Positions 48,368-58,281 are shown, counted from the first letter of the stretch. The stretch is DNA of 64,000 nt from Bradyrhizobium canariense (GCF_018130465.1 NZ_JAFCKJ010000002.1:248001-312000), one strand, 5' to 3'. Notes: generated by a model not told the origin, from the sequence alone. Numbers and translations: made by a program.

Positions 48368-49135
48368 ATGGCGAAAATCACCCGCAAGCCGGCCCCGCGC
48401 AAAGCGCCCGTGCCGAAGAAACAGGCGAAAGCGGCCGTCGCGAAGCCGAAGGCCCCCGCCAAGAAATCACTTAAGGCCAAATCACTTAAGGCCATGAAAC
48501 CCTGGACGCCGCCCGAGGTTCACGAGGCCTTCAGTCGTTTCCGCAAGGCCAACCCGGAGCCGAAAGGCGAGCTCGAGCACGTCAATCCGTTCACGCTGCT
48601 GGTCGCCGTGGTGCTGTCGGCGCAGGCGACCGATGCCGGGGTCAACAAGGCGACGCGCGCCTTGTTTGCGATCGCCGACACGCCGCAGAAGATGCTCGAT
48701 CTCGGCGAAGAACGCCTGCGCGAGTACATCAAGACCATCGGCCTCTACCGCACCAAGGCCAAGAACGTCATTGCGTTGTCCGCGAAGGTGCTCAGCGAGT
48801 TCGGCGGCGAGGTGCCGCGCACGCGCGCCGGGATCGAGTCGCTGCCCGGCGCCGGGCGCAAGACCGCCAACGTCGTGCTCAACATGGCCTTCGGCGAGCA
48901 CACCATGGCCGTCGACACGCATGTCTTCCGCGTCGGCAACCGGACCGGACTTGCGCCCGGCAAGACGCCGCTGGAGGTGGAGCTTGGTCTCGAAAAGGTG
49001 ATCCCCGCCGAGTTCATGCTGCATGCCCATCATTGGCTGATCCTGCATGGCCGCTATACTTGCCTCGCGCGCAAGCCGCGTTGCGAGGTATGCCTGATCA
49101 ACGATCTCTGCCGGTGGCCGGAGAAGACGGTCTGA
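48368..49135 (+). CDS. nth: endonuclease III
   Basis: Endonuclease III removes oxidised pyrimidines and nicks abasic sites. The 255-residue protein has the helix-hairpin-helix LPGAGRKTANVVLNMAFGE with catalytic Lys, the catalytic Asp in VDTHVFRV, and the C-terminal [4Fe-4S] cluster (Cys-x6-Cys-x2-Cys-x5-Cys in the CLARKPRCEVCLINDLC block). A Lys/Ala-rich N-terminal tail of about 40 residues precedes the core and contains a perfect 15-base tandem duplication (48464-48493, giving KSLKAKSLKA). The start is ATG 48368. Confidence 0.96.
   Translation: MAKITRKPAPRKAPVPKKQAKAAVAKPKAPAKKSLKAKSLKAMKPWTPPEVHEAFSRFRKANPEPKGELEHVNPFTLLVAVVLSAQATDAGVNKATRALFAIADTPQKMLDLGEERLREYIKTIGLYRTKAKNVIALSAKVLSEFGGEVPRTRAGIESLPGAGRKTANVVLNMAFGEHTMAVDTHVFRVGNRTGLAPGKTPLEVELGLEKVIPAEFMLHAHHWLILHGRYTCLARKPRCEVCLINDLCRWPEKTV
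48464..48493 (+). repeat. 15-base tandem duplication within nth
   Basis: AAATCACTTAAGGCC is repeated twice without a gap. It lies in the coding frame of the basic N-terminal tail of nth and is composed unlike its GC-rich surroundings (AT-rich centre). Confidence 0.8.
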
Positions 49136-49219
49136 GCAACGGCCACGTCTTTCCAGATTCGGTTCGTTCGGACCGTTCCGGAAAGACGGCGGTGAGAACG
49201 AAGCAGGTTGGGTGATGTC

Positions 49220-50359
49220 GTGAGTCAACAGGAACAGATTGTACCGTCATCGCCGGCAGCCGCGGCACCGGCCCCTCCGCCCAAGCCCTCACAGCCACCG
49301 GCGAGCTCGCTTTGGAGCCGGCTCGCGATCCCGCTGTTCGCGGTGATCGTCGCGCTCGGCTTCGTGGCGCTGGCAACGCAGCGCTTCGACGAATGGGTCG
49401 GCAACGCAGTGGTCCAGACCACCAATGACGCCTATGTGCGCGCCGAGCTGACGCGGCTTGCCAGTCGCGTCTCCGGCGAAGTGCTGACCGTAGGGGTCAC
49501 CGACTTCCAGCGCGTCAAGGCCGGCGATCTCCTGATCCAGATCGATCCTGCCGACTATGAGGCGCAAGTCGCGCAGTCCGAAGCGTCGGTCGCCGCCGCG
49601 CAAGCCGTGCTCGACAATCTGGCCAATCAGATCGAGCTGCAATATGCGACGATCGCGCAGGCGCAGGCTGCGCGGCTCTCGGCCGAAGCCGTGGAGGTCG
49701 AGGCGCGGCAGGAGCAGGAGCGTCAGCAGTCCCTGTCGCAGACCGAATCCGGCACGCGGCAACGGTTCGAGCAGGCGGTCGCAGGCTACGCCAAGGCGCA
49801 GGCCGACGTGCGCGCGAGCCTCGCCGCGATCGCGGCCCAGCAGCACCAGCTCGAAGTCCTGCAAGGCACCAAGAAGCAGCGCGCCGCCGATCTCGACGCG
49901 ACCAAGGCGACGCTGGCGAGTGCGAAGCTCAAGCTCGGCTACACCAAAGTATCGGCGCCGTTCGACGGCGTCGTCGGCGAGCGGCAGGTCCAGCCCGGCG
50001 ACTACGTCAACATCGGCACCAACCTCATCAACGTCGTGCCGTTGCCGAAGGTCTATGTGATCGCGAATTACAAGGAGACCCAGCTCACTCACGTCGCACC
50101 GGGCCAGCCGGTCGAGATCACCGTCGACAGTTTCCCGCGCGAGAAGCTGCGCGGCCGGGTCGAGCGCATTGCGCCCGCGACCGGCGCGCAGGTCGCGCTG
50201 CTGCCGCCGGACAACGCAACCGGCAACTTCACCAAAGTCGTGCAGCGCATTCCCGTGCGCATCCAGTTCGACGACAACCAGCCACTGCTGGCGCGGCTGG
50301 TGCCGGGCATGTCGGTCGTCACCAGCATCGGCACGAAGGCCGCGAATGACGGAAAGTGA
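49220..50359 (+). CDS. HlyD/EmrA-family membrane fusion protein
   Basis: This efflux adaptor has one N-terminal membrane segment (about residues 38-58), a biotinyl-lipoyl-like half (VYTEAELTRLASRVSG-like region at QTTNDAYVRAELTRLASRVSGEV), a central coiled coil (about residues 110-230, Gln/Ala-rich) and the C-terminal barrel with YVNIGTNLINVVPLPKVYVIANYKE. It pairs with the following MFS gene, which it overlaps by 14 bases. I prefer GTG 49220; TTG 49208 is also possible. Confidence 0.85.
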   Translation: MSQQEQIVPSSPAAAAPAPPPKPSQPPASSLWSRLAIPLFAVIVALGFVALATQRFDEWVGNAVVQTTNDAYVRAELTRLASRVSGEVLTVGVTDFQRVKAGDLLIQIDPADYEAQVAQSEASVAAAQAVLDNLANQIELQYATIAQAQAARLSAEAVEVEARQEQERQQSLSQTESGTRQRFEQAVAGYAKAQADVRASLAAIAAQQHQLEVLQGTKKQRAADLDATKATLASAKLKLGYTKVSAPFDGVVGERQVQPGDYVNIGTNLINVVPLPKVYVIANYKETQLTHVAPGQPVEITVDSFPREKLRGRVERIAPATGAQVALLPPDNATGNFTKVVQRIPVRIQFDDNQPLLARLVPGMSVVTSIGTKAANDGK

Positions 50360-51974
50360 CGATTCCAGTCGCGGACCGGTTTCGCGCGGCGGCGTCGCGT
50401 CACAGCCCTTGTTCGCGGTGGCGGCGGTGCTGCTCGGCTCGTTCCTCGCCAATTTCGACAGCCGCCTGACCACGGTTGGCCTGCCCGATTTGCGCGGCGC
50501 GTTCTCGCTCTCGTTCGACGAGGGCGCCTGGCTCTCCACCGCAGGCATCGGCTCGCAGATCTTCATCGCGCCCGCGGTGGCCTGGCTTGCCACCGTGTTC
50601 GGCCTGCGCCGCGTGCTCGGCATCCCCAGCCTCGTCTATGCCGCGATATCGCTGATCATCCCGTTCGTGCACGACTATCCGACATTGCTCGCGCTCAGCG
50701 TCGTGCATGGCCAGTTGCTCGGTACCTTCGTGCCGGCGACGCTGATGATCGTGTTCCGCAATCTGCCGATCCGCTGGTGGCTCCCGGCGATCTCGATCTA
50801 TTCAATCCGGGTTGGCTTCGCTCTGGACACGTCGAGCTCGCTGGTCGGCTTCTATGTCGACCATCTCGGCTGGCAATGGCTGTACTGGCAGAGCGTCGTG
50901 ATCGCGCCCCTGATGGGCCTGATGGTTTATCTCGGCACGCCGAACGAACCGGTGAATCGCGCCTTGCTGCGCGAGGCCGATTGGGGCGGCATGCTGCTGC
51001 TCGGCGCCGGCGTCTCGATGATCTATGCCGGGCTCGACCAGGGCAATCGGCTGGACTGGCTGGGGTCGGGGACGGTGATGGCGTTGATCACTGCCGGCGC
51101 GGTGCTGTGCGCGGGCTTCCTCGTCAACGAGGCCCTGGTGCGACAGCCATGGGCGCATATCAACGTGCTGTTCTCGCGCAATATCGGTCTGGGGCTGGTC
51201 TTGATCCTGCTCTACACGCTGACCAGCCTGTCCAACGCCTCGCTGGTGCCGAATTTCCTCGCCGCCATCGCCTTGCTCAGGCCGGAGCAGAGTGGCCTCC
51301 TGCTGCTCACCTATGGTGCGTTGCCGATGTTCGTGCTGGTGCCGTTCTCGATCTGGCTGCTGCGGCATTTCGATACGCGGACGGTCGTGGTCGTGGGATT
51401 TGCCTGCTTCGCCGCCGCCAACCTCTGGGGCACGCAGCTCAGCCATGATTGGGCGCGCGAGGATTTCACCGGCATCGTGCTGCTCCAGGCGATCGGGCAG
51501 TCGCTGACCTTGCTGCCGCTGATCATCACGCTGTTGTCCAACTCCGATCCGAGCCGCGCCACCTCGTTTGCCGCCTATATCCAGATCATGCGGCTCGGCG
51601 GCGCCGAGATCGGCGTGGCGTTGATGGGGACGTGGCTGCGCGTCCGCGAGCAGGTCCATTCCTTCTATCTCGGCCAGAATCTCGGCGTCGGTGATGTCGA
51701 TGTGGTCCGCATGCTGAAGCAGCTCGCCGACCATTTCGCGGCCCATGGTGCGGGCTCGGCACAGGCGCGCGCGGTCGGTACGCTCGCAGGCTTCGTCCAG
51801 CGCGAGGCCAATGTGCTCGCCTATATCGACGGCTTCTGGCTGTGCTTCTGGGTCGCGATGGCCGCGCTCGGCGTCGTCGCGCTGGTCACCCGGGCGCCGC
51901 CCGGCCCGTTCACGCCGGCGCCGTTCGGCTTCGCCAGGACGCTGTTGCGCAAATGCGGGGTGTCGCTGACGTAG
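50346..51974 (+). CDS. DHA2-family MFS drug efflux permease (EmrB-like)
   Basis: The 542-residue protein has about 14 hydrophobic segments, as expected of the DHA2 (EmrB/QacA) branch of the major facilitator superfamily. It begins with VAAVLLGSFLANFDSRLTTVGLPDLRGAFSL, the family opening, where Asp38 of FLANFDSRL replaces the usual Asp of FMxxLDxTIVN. It overlaps the HlyD gene and probably exports a drug, fatty acid or phenolic; the substrate is unknown. No outer membrane channel gene is adjacent. Confidence 0.88.
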   Translation: MTESDDSSRGPVSRGGVASQPLFAVAAVLLGSFLANFDSRLTTVGLPDLRGAFSLSFDEGAWLSTAGIGSQIFIAPAVAWLATVFGLRRVLGIPSLVYAAISLIIPFVHDYPTLLALSVVHGQLLGTFVPATLMIVFRNLPIRWWLPAISIYSIRVGFALDTSSSLVGFYVDHLGWQWLYWQSVVIAPLMGLMVYLGTPNEPVNRALLREADWGGMLLLGAGVSMIYAGLDQGNRLDWLGSGTVMALITAGAVLCAGFLVNEALVRQPWAHINVLFSRNIGLGLVLILLYTLTSLSNASLVPNFLAAIALLRPEQSGLLLLTYGALPMFVLVPFSIWLLRHFDTRTVVVVGFACFAAANLWGTQLSHDWAREDFTGIVLLQAIGQSLTLLPLIITLLSNSDPSRATSFAAYIQIMRLGGAEIGVALMGTWLRVREQVHSFYLGQNLGVGDVDVVRMLKQLADHFAAHGAGSAQARAVGTLAGFVQREANVLAYIDGFWLCFWVAMAALGVVALVTRAPPGPFTPAPFGFARTLLRKCGVSLT

Positions 51975-51980
51975 ACGCCG

Positions 51981-52721
51981 TCACCGCATCTGCCGCGCCG
52001 GCTCGATCAATTCGGGCCGCGGGCCTGAGAGCCGCTTGTGCATGTGGACCATGAAGGCCATGGCGAAGATCGGCGTCGCCAGATTGACGATCGGGATCGA
52101 GACGAAGGCTGCGATGAACAGGCCCGCGGTGAAGATGGTCGCCGCATTGTCGCGCCGCATCGCCTTGGCTTCTTCCGGCGAACGGAAGCGCATCGCGGCG
52201 AGCTCGAAATATTCGCGGCCGAGCAGCCAGGCCGTGGCGAGGAAGAAGACCAGGAAACCGGCGCCGGCGAAAAGTACCAGCGGCAACGCGACCAGATAGA
52301 CCAGGATCGTCAGCAGCGCGGTCTTGACGCCCTCGTAGATCGCCTGGCTGAACGGCAGCGCGACGCCCGGCCGCTCCGCCGGATAGTGCTCGCGCTCGAC
52401 GATGTCGGCGACGTCGTCGACGAACAGGCTCGCCACCAGCGAGGTGATCGCGGGCATCAGGAACACAGCCCCGAACACGACGCCGAGGCCCGCGGCGATC
52501 GAAATGATCCAGGACAACACCTCGAGCGATGAGTGCCAGCCCGGACCGAGCAGGCCCTCCAGCCAGGCCTCACCATAGGTCGCAAACCAGCTCAGGAGCC
52601 GCTGCAAGCCGATCGCCAGCACGATGATCAGCACCAGTGCGACGCCGATCGACCGCCACAGGATCGAGCGCATCGGCGGCGAGATCATTTGCGACAGCGC
52701 CTTTACGGCGGCATCAAGCAT
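51981..52721 (-). CDS. EI24/CysZ-like membrane protein
   Basis: The 246-residue protein has about four to five membrane segments and the EI24/CysZ family core with FLMPAITSLVASLFVDDVADIVERE, the GREYFELAAMRF block and LFIAAFVSIPIVNLATPIFAMAFMVHM. CysZ is a sulfate permease; related EI24 proteins are annotated as sulfate-transporter-like. No other sulfur gene is nearby, so the substrate is inference. The start is ATG 52721. It is convergent with the MFS gene. Confidence 0.82.
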   Translation of the reverse strand: MLDAAVKALSQMISPPMRSILWRSIGVALVLIIVLAIGLQRLLSWFATYGEAWLEGLLGPGWHSSLEVLSWIISIAAGLGVVFGAVFLMPAITSLVASLFVDDVADIVEREHYPAERPGVALPFSQAIYEGVKTALLTILVYLVALPLVLFAGAGFLVFFLATAWLLGREYFELAAMRFRSPEEAKAMRRDNAATIFTAGLFIAAFVSIPIVNLATPIFAMAFMVHMHKRLSGPRPELIEPARQMR

Positions 52722-53008
52722 GGGAGTTCCTCTCACGAAATCACCCGCGAGAGGTAGACACCCCGGGCCGCTTCGGCAAGGGAGATCGGCGGCACCAGCG
52801 CGGCGGCCCCGCTGATGGTCGGATTGACTCGGCGTCCCCATGGTGCGGCGTTGCAGAATTTGATGGCGGCGTGATGCGGGCGGCGCTCCCCCTCTTCCCG
52901 TTCCGACGGGGAGGGCCACATCACGTTCGGTGAGATATATTTTCAGAAGGCCTGTGAAGGCTTAGGCTCGTGGCAAGCGGAACCAGCCGGGCAAAGGAAC
53001 AGGCGCAT

Positions 53009-54202
53009 ATGGCGATGGAAGAATCGGTGGCCGGATTGCCGCTTGCGGGCGTGCGGGTCGTCGAGATGACCCACATGGTCATGGGTCCGACCTGCGGCAT
53101 GATCCTGGCGCAGCTCGGAGCCGACGTGATCAAGGTCGAGCCGCCGGCGGGCGACAAGACCCGCAGCCTGGGGGGCATGGGCACCGCCTTCTTCCCGTTG
53201 TTCAACCGCGGCAAGCGCAGTGTGGTGCTGGATTTCGAGAAGCCTGAGGATCGCGACACCATGCACCGGCTGCTGGCGACGGCCGACGTGTTCCTGGAGA
53301 ATTTTCGCGACGGCCAGCTCGAGAAGCAGGGGCTTGGCGCGGACGAATTGCGCCGCCGGCATCGGGATCTGATCATCGCCGGCCACAAGGGTTTTCTCTC
53401 CGGTCCCTACGAGCACCGCCCCGCGCTCGACGAGGTCGTGCAGATGATGGCGGGCCTTGCCGCCATGACCGGCACCAGCGAAAAGCCCCAGCGCGTCGGC
53501 TCGTCTGCCAACGACATCATGGGCGGTATGTTCGGCGTGATCGCGATCCTCGCGGCGCTCTATCAGAAGCGCGGGGGAAAACGCGACGGCGCCGACATCC
53601 GCATCGGCCTGTTCGAGAACTGCCTGTTCCTGGTCGCCCAGCACATGGTCGAATACGAGATGACCGGCAACAAGCCGCGCTCGATGCCGGAGCGCGAGCA
53701 TGCCTGGCCGATCTACGACATCTTCGAGACCGCCGGCGGCGAGCGCATCTTCATCGGCGTCGTCACCGAAGGCCATTGGCAGAGCTTCTGCCGCGAGTTC
53801 GGCCTGACTGAATTCCTCGATGATCCCGCCTTGCGCACCACGACCGATCGCATCCTGGCGCGCGGGCGGATCATTCCGCGCGCCGCCGGGATCATCAGGC
53901 AGTGGGACGCGGCAAAACTGTCGCAGAGGCTCGATGCGCTCAACATCTGCTTCTCGCCGATCAACCGGCCCGAGGATCTCTTCGCCGATCCGCATGTGCT
54001 GCGGCCGGGCGGGCTCGTCAACAACATCACTGCCGACGGCAAGCCGTTCCGGGTGCCGGCGCTGCCGATCGAGTGGAACGGCAGCAATATCGGCGAAGGC
54101 CTGAAGGTCGCGCTGCTCGGCGCCGACACTGCGGCCGTTCGCGCCGAGATCGACAATGAAAATGAAGACGTCACGTCAAAAACAACAGGGAGGCGCGCAT
54201 GA
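53009..54202 (+). CDS. class III CoA transferase (CaiB/BaiF family)
   Basis: The 397-residue protein is a family III CoA transferase: GVRVVEMTHMVMGPTCGMILAQLGADVIKVEPPAGDKTR at the N-terminus, VLDFEKPEDRD, the Asp-containing active-site region in AGHKGFLSGPYEHRPALDEVVQ, and INRPEDLFADPHVLRPGGLV. It moves CoA between acids; the substrates are unknown. ATG 53009 is preferred over GTG 52970. Its stop overlaps the start of the lyase gene by four bases, indicating a functional pair. Confidence 0.9.
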   Translation: MAMEESVAGLPLAGVRVVEMTHMVMGPTCGMILAQLGADVIKVEPPAGDKTRSLGGMGTAFFPLFNRGKRSVVLDFEKPEDRDTMHRLLATADVFLENFRDGQLEKQGLGADELRRRHRDLIIAGHKGFLSGPYEHRPALDEVVQMMAGLAAMTGTSEKPQRVGSSANDIMGGMFGVIAILAALYQKRGGKRDGADIRIGLFENCLFLVAQHMVEYEMTGNKPRSMPEREHAWPIYDIFETAGGERIFIGVVTEGHWQSFCREFGLTEFLDDPALRTTTDRILARGRIIPRAAGIIRQWDAAKLSQRLDALNICFSPINRPEDLFADPHVLRPGGLVNNITADGKPFRVPALPIEWNGSNIGEGLKVALLGADTAAVRAEIDNENEDVTSKTTGRRA

Positions 54203-55146
54203 GCCGGATTCAGGAGATTTACCCCGCAGAACGCGTCAGCCTGCGCGAAGTCGGCCTGCGCGACGGGCTCCAGCTCGTGAAGAAAATTCCGTCAACCGAC
54301 GCCAAGCAGCGCTGGGTGCGCGAGGAATATGCCGCCGGCGTGCGGCATTTCGAGGTCGGCTCGTTCCTGCCGGCAAAGACTTTTCCGCAATTCGTCGATG
54401 TTCGTGACGTCGTCGCGACCGTCGCTTCATTGCCCGGCGCGCATGGCATCGCGCTTGCGCTCAACGAGCGCGGCGTGAACGAGGCGCTGGAATCCGGCGT
54501 CGGCGAGATCGCCTCGGTGGTCTCGGCAACGGAAGAGCACAGCCAGGCCAATGCGCACCGTTCGCGCGAGTCCGCGATCGCCAATCTGAAACGCCTGTGC
54601 GAAATGCGTGATGCCACCAGCCACAAGCCGCTCGTGAACGCGGCGATCTCGATGGCGCTGGGCTGCTCGATCACCGGGGCGGTTGACCCTGCAGAAGTGC
54701 TGCGGCTGGTCGACAAATGCCTGGAGGCTGGTGTCGATTTCGTCGGCATCGCCGACACCGTCGGTTATGCCGGGCCGAAGCAGGTGGCGGAGCTGACGCG
54801 CGCCGCGGTGAAGCTCGCAGGGTCAAAGCCGATCTGCATCCATCTGCACGACACCCGCGGCATGGGCATCGCGAACGCGGCCGCGGCGCTCGACGAAGGC
54901 GCGCGCATCCTCGACGGCTCGCTCGGCGGCCTCGGTGGCTGCCCCTTCGCTCCCGGCGCGACCGGCAACGTCGTGTTCGAGGATCTCGTGTTCCTGTGCG
55001 AGAGCAAGGGTTTTGCGACGGGGATCGATTTGGATAAGCTGATTTCGGTGCGCAGGATCTTGCGGGAGGAAATGCCGAACGAAACGCTGTATGGCGGGGT
55101 GGCGCGGGCAGGCCTGCCGTGTGGGAGTGCGGCGAAGGCGGCGTGA
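54199..55146 (+). CDS. hydroxymethylglutaryl-CoA lyase family protein
   Basis: The 315-residue TIM-barrel protein has the HMGL-like features: SLREVGLRDGLQLVKK (metal and substrate Arg/Asp), a HLHDTRGMGIANAAAALDEGA metal-binding block and the GLGGCPFAPGATGNVVFEDL signature with the catalytic Cys. It could cleave HMG-CoA to acetyl-CoA and acetoacetate in leucine breakdown, or a related branched acyl-CoA. The 4-base overlap with the CoA transferase suggests that the transferase activates its substrate. Confidence 0.87.
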   Translation: MSRIQEIYPAERVSLREVGLRDGLQLVKKIPSTDAKQRWVREEYAAGVRHFEVGSFLPAKTFPQFVDVRDVVATVASLPGAHGIALALNERGVNEALESGVGEIASVVSATEEHSQANAHRSRESAIANLKRLCEMRDATSHKPLVNAAISMALGCSITGAVDPAEVLRLVDKCLEAGVDFVGIADTVGYAGPKQVAELTRAAVKLAGSKPICIHLHDTRGMGIANAAAALDEGARILDGSLGGLGGCPFAPGATGNVVFEDLVFLCESKGFATGIDLDKLISVRRILREEMPNETLYGGVARAGLPCGSAAKAA

Positions 55147-55149
55147 CTT

Positions 55150-55296
55150 CCTTCGCCTCTCCCCGCTTGCGGGGAGAGGCCGACGCGCGGAACGCGCGGC
55201 GGGTGAGGGGGACTCTCCACGAGTCCAACTGCTACCGCCCCCGCGGAGAGTCCCCCTCACCCCAACCCTCTCCCCGCAAGCGGGGAGAGGGAGAAG
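55150..55296. repeat. large inverted repeat element, family R4
   Basis: CCTTCGCCTCTCCCCGCTTG on the left and CAAGCGGGGAGAGGGAGAAG on the right form the outer stem. The inner arms GGTGAGGGGGACTCTCC and GGAGAGTCCCCCTCACC also pair. The element lies between the convergent lyase and nikR genes. Its palindromic ends are like the smaller R2-R5 elements but it was found only once. Confidence 0.75.
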
Positions 55297-55298
55297 AG

Positions 55299-55745
55299 TC
55301 ACTCATGCCGGTGCCCGTGCTTCCGCACCTTCGCCGGCTTCGCTTCACCCGTCGGGATCATCACCACGCGGCCGTAGCGGACGCCGCGTTCGGCGATGAT
55401 GTGGTCGGCGAAATGCCTGACCTCGGCGGCATCACCGCGCAGCGCCGTCATCTCCATGCAATTGTTGTCGTCGAGATGGACATGCAGGGTTGCCAGCGCG
55501 AGGTCGTGGTGGCCGTGGAATTCCTGCACCAGGCGTTTTGAGAGATCGCGCGCGGCGTGGTCGTAGACATAGACGAGGCCGGCGACGCAGGGCCCGGTCT
55601 GTGCGGTGTCCTCGCTGCTCTGCTGCAAGCCGGCACGCGCGAGGTCGCGAATGATCTCGGACCGATTCTGGTAGCCGCGGGCTTCCGCCGCAGCGTCGAT
55701 CTCCGCCAGAAAATCGTCCTCGATCGTGATCGTAATCCGCTGCAT
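55299..55745 (-). CDS. nikR: nickel-responsive regulator NikR
   Basis: NikR is a ribbon-helix-helix repressor of nickel uptake. The 148-residue protein has an N-terminal RHH domain (RITITIEDDFLAEIDAAAEARGYQNRSEIIRDLARAG) and an ACT-like metal domain with the high-affinity nickel ligands in LHVHLDDNNC (His-x-His-x5-Cys) and an upstream HGHHD. A short His-rich tail (RKHGHRHE) follows. It begins 51 bases after the copper-type ATPase, on the same strand, with no nickel transporter adjacent. Confidence 0.93.
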   Translation of the reverse strand: MQRITITIEDDFLAEIDAAAEARGYQNRSEIIRDLARAGLQQSSEDTAQTGPCVAGLVYVYDHAARDLSKRLVQEFHGHHDLALATLHVHLDDNNCMEMTALRGDAAEVRHFADHIIAERGVRYGRVVMIPTGEAKPAKVRKHGHRHE

Positions 55746-55796
55746 CAGAATGCTCCCTCGCGCGCTCGATGCCGTTTTACACGGATTCCGCGGTGC

Positions 55797-58238
55797 TCAC
55801 AGCCGCGTCGCCCGCAGCCGCAGAGCATTTCCAACGACGCTCACCGAGGACAGCGCCATCGCGGCGGCCGCGATGATCGGCGAGAGCAGCACGCCGAAAG
55901 TCGGATAGAGAATGCCGGCCGCGATCGGAATGCCCGCGGCGTTGTAGATGAAGGCGAAGAACAGGTTTTGTCGGATGTTGCTCATGGTCGCCTGCGACAG
56001 TTTTCGCGCACGGACGATGCCGGTGAGGTCGCCCTTGAGCAGCGTGACGCCGGCGCTCTCCATCGCCACGTCCGTGCCGGTGCCCATGGCGATGCCGACT
56101 TCGGCAGCTGCCAGCGCCGGCGCGTCGTTGACGCCGTCACCGGCCATCGCGACGCTGCGGCCGGCCTTCTGCAGCTTTGTCACCACCGCGCTCTTCTGAT
56201 CCGGCAGCACCTCGGCCTCGACCTCGGCGATGCCGAGCCTGCGCGCCACTGCCTCCGCCGTGGTGCGGTTGTCACCGGTCAGCATGATGACCTTGATGCC
56301 TTCGGCCGCGAGTGCCTTCAGCGCCTCCGGGGTCGAGGCCTTGACCGGATCGGCGATCGCGAACAGGCCGGCAAGCCGGCCGTCGACGGCCATGTTGATC
56401 ACAGTCGCGCCATCCCCGCGCAGCCGTTCGGCCTCTGTATCGAGCGCTTTGGTGTCGATGCCGATCGACGTCAGATATTTGGCATTGCCGAGCACGATGG
56501 TCTTGCCGTCGACCGTGCCGGTGGCGCCCTTGCCCGTCGGCGAATCGAATTGCTCGACCTGGCCCAGCGCAAGCTGCTTCTCCTTCGCCGCGCGCATGAT
56601 CGCATCGGCGAGGGGATGCTCGCTGGCGCGCTCGACGCTGGCGGCCATGCGGAGGATGTCATCTTCCGCAAAACCGGCCGCCGGCACGATCGCGACCAGC
56701 TTGGGCTTGCCCTCGGTCAGCGTGCCGGTCTTGTCGACCACCAGCGTGTCGATCTTCTCCATCCGCTCCAGCGCCTCGGCGTTCTTGATCAGGACGCCCG
56801 CTTGCGCGCCGCGGCCGACGCCGACCATGATCGACATCGGGGTCGCGAGTCCGAGCGCACAGGGGCAGGCGATGATCAGCACGCTGACGGCGGCGACGAG
56901 CCCGAAGGCCAGCCGCGGCTCCGGCCCGAACCAGGCCCAGGCTGCGAACGCGATGACGGCAATGGCGATCACGGTCGGCACGAACCAGCCCGCGACCTGG
57001 TCGGCGAGGCGCTGGATCGGCGCACGCGAGCGCTGCGCGTCCGCGACCATCTGCACGATCTGCGACAGCAGCGTCTCACGCCCGACCTTGTCGGCGCGCA
57101 TGATGAAGCTGCCGGATTGGTTGAGCGTGCCCGCGATCACCTTCGCGCCCGTCTCCTTGGTGACCGGCATGGATTCGCCCGTCACGAGGGATTCGTCGAG
57201 CGACGAGCGGCCCTCGAGGATAATGCCGTCGACCGGCACTTTTTCGCCCGGACGCACGCGCAAGCGGTCACCGGCATGAAGTGCGTCGATCTCGACCTCG
57301 TGCTCGCTGCCATCAGGCCCGACGCGGCGCGCGGTCTTCGGCGCGAGCTGCAAAAGTGCCTTGATCGCACCCGACGTCGCATCGCGCGCGCGCAGCTCCA
57401 GGACCTGACCGAGCAGCACCAGCACGGTGATGACGGCCGCCGCCTCGAAATAGACCGCGACCGCACCTTCATGGCCGCGGAACGTGCCAGGAAAAATCTG
57501 CGGCGCGACGGTGCCGATGATGCTGTAGACGTAGGCGACGCCTGTGCCCATCGCGATCAGCGTGAACATGTTGAGGTTGCGCGTCAGCAGCGACTGCCAG
57601 CCGCGGACGAAGAACGGCCAGCCGGCCCACAGCACCACGGGCGTTGCGAAGACGAGCTGGATCCAGTTCGACAGCGTCGCATCGATCCAGTTGTGCGGGC
57701 CCGCGAGATGGCCACCCATCTCCAGCACCACGGCCGGCAGCGCCAGCGCGCCGCCGATCCAGAACCGCCGCGTCATGTCGGCGAGCTCGGGATTGGGGCC
57801 GGTCTCCAGGCTCGCCACTTCTGGCTCCAGCGCCATGCCGCAGATCGGGCAGCTTCCGGGCCCGACCTGGCGGATCTGCGGATGCATCGGGCAGGTGTAG
57901 ATCGTGCCCGCGGGCATCTCGGGCTCGGGCGTGCCTTGCTTGGCGAGATATTTTGCGGGGTCGGCGGCGAATTTGGCCCGGCAGCCGGCCGAGCAGAAAT
58001 GGAAGGTCTCGCCGTCATGGTCGAAGCGGTGTTTTGAAGTCGCGGGATCGACCGTCATGCCGCAGACGGGATCGCGGACCTTTGTCGCGGCGGCGCCATG
58101 GTCATGATCGCCGTCATGGGCGTGATCGCCGCAGCAGGAGGAGGCCGCGGGCTTGGCGACCGGCGCAGCTTTGCTGGCACAGCCGCATCCGGAATGCGGT
58201 TCCGACTTGTGATGGTGTCCGTGTTCGGCGTCGTTCAT
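55797..58238 (-). CDS. copper-type P1B ATPase with N-terminal YHS and heavy-metal-binding domains
   Basis: The 813-residue protein exports heavy metal ions with ATP. In order it shows a His/Cys-rich N-terminus (about 1-52), a YHS domain ([17 protein letters not shown], about 56-95), a heavy-metal-binding motif (YTCPMHPQ...CPICGM, about 114-136), membrane segments with the CPC motif near residue 460, [11 protein letters not shown] near 502, GDGVNDAP near 698, and eight helices in total. CPC points to Cu(I). The classical HMA domains are replaced by the YHS-type region. It is divergent from csoR across a shared operator. Confidence 0.93.
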   Translation of the reverse strand: MNDAEHGHHHKSEPHSGCGCASKAAPVAKPAASSCCGDHAHDGDHDHGAAATKVRDPVCGMTVDPATSKHRFDHDGETFHFCSAGCRAKFAADPAKYLAKQGTPEPEMPAGTIYTCPMHPQIRQVGPGSCPICGMALEPEVASLETGPNPELADMTRRFWIGGALALPAVVLEMGGHLAGPHNWIDATLSNWIQLVFATPVVLWAGWPFFVRGWQSLLTRNLNMFTLIAMGTGVAYVYSIIGTVAPQIFPGTFRGHEGAVAVYFEAAAVITVLVLLGQVLELRARDATSGAIKALLQLAPKTARRVGPDGSEHEVEIDALHAGDRLRVRPGEKVPVDGIILEGRSSLDESLVTGESMPVTKETGAKVIAGTLNQSGSFIMRADKVGRETLLSQIVQMVADAQRSRAPIQRLADQVAGWFVPTVIAIAVIAFAAWAWFGPEPRLAFGLVAAVSVLIIACPCALGLATPMSIMVGVGRGAQAGVLIKNAEALERMEKIDTLVVDKTGTLTEGKPKLVAIVPAAGFAEDDILRMAASVERASEHPLADAIMRAAKEKQLALGQVEQFDSPTGKGATGTVDGKTIVLGNAKYLTSIGIDTKALDTEAERLRGDGATVINMAVDGRLAGLFAIADPVKASTPEALKALAAEGIKVIMLTGDNRTTAEAVARRLGIAEVEAEVLPDQKSAVVTKLQKAGRSVAMAGDGVNDAPALAAAEVGIAMGTGTDVAMESAGVTLLKGDLTGIVRARKLSQATMSNIRQNLFFAFIYNAAGIPIAAGILYPTFGVLLSPIIAAAAMALSSVSVVGNALRLRATRL

Positions 58239-58262
58239 TGCGATGCTCCGGCCCTTGCAACT

Positions 58263-58281
58263 TATACCCTAGGGGGGTATA
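58263..58281. promoter_or_regulatory. CsoR-type operator between copper ATPase and csoR
   Basis: TATACCC (58263-58269) and GGGTATA (58275-58281) are a perfect 7-base palindrome with a G-rich centre, matching the ATACCC-type CsoR/RcnR-family operator. The right arm is eight bases before the csoR start, so repressor binding would also cover its translation start region. The left arm is 25 bases from the ATPase start. Confidence 0.75.

Noticed and set aside
55557-58037. Long plus-strand open frame (about 826 codons) opposite the copper ATPase
   Set aside because: It is the complementary frame of an unambiguous P-type ATPase and is rich in Arg, His and Asp with no recognisable domain.
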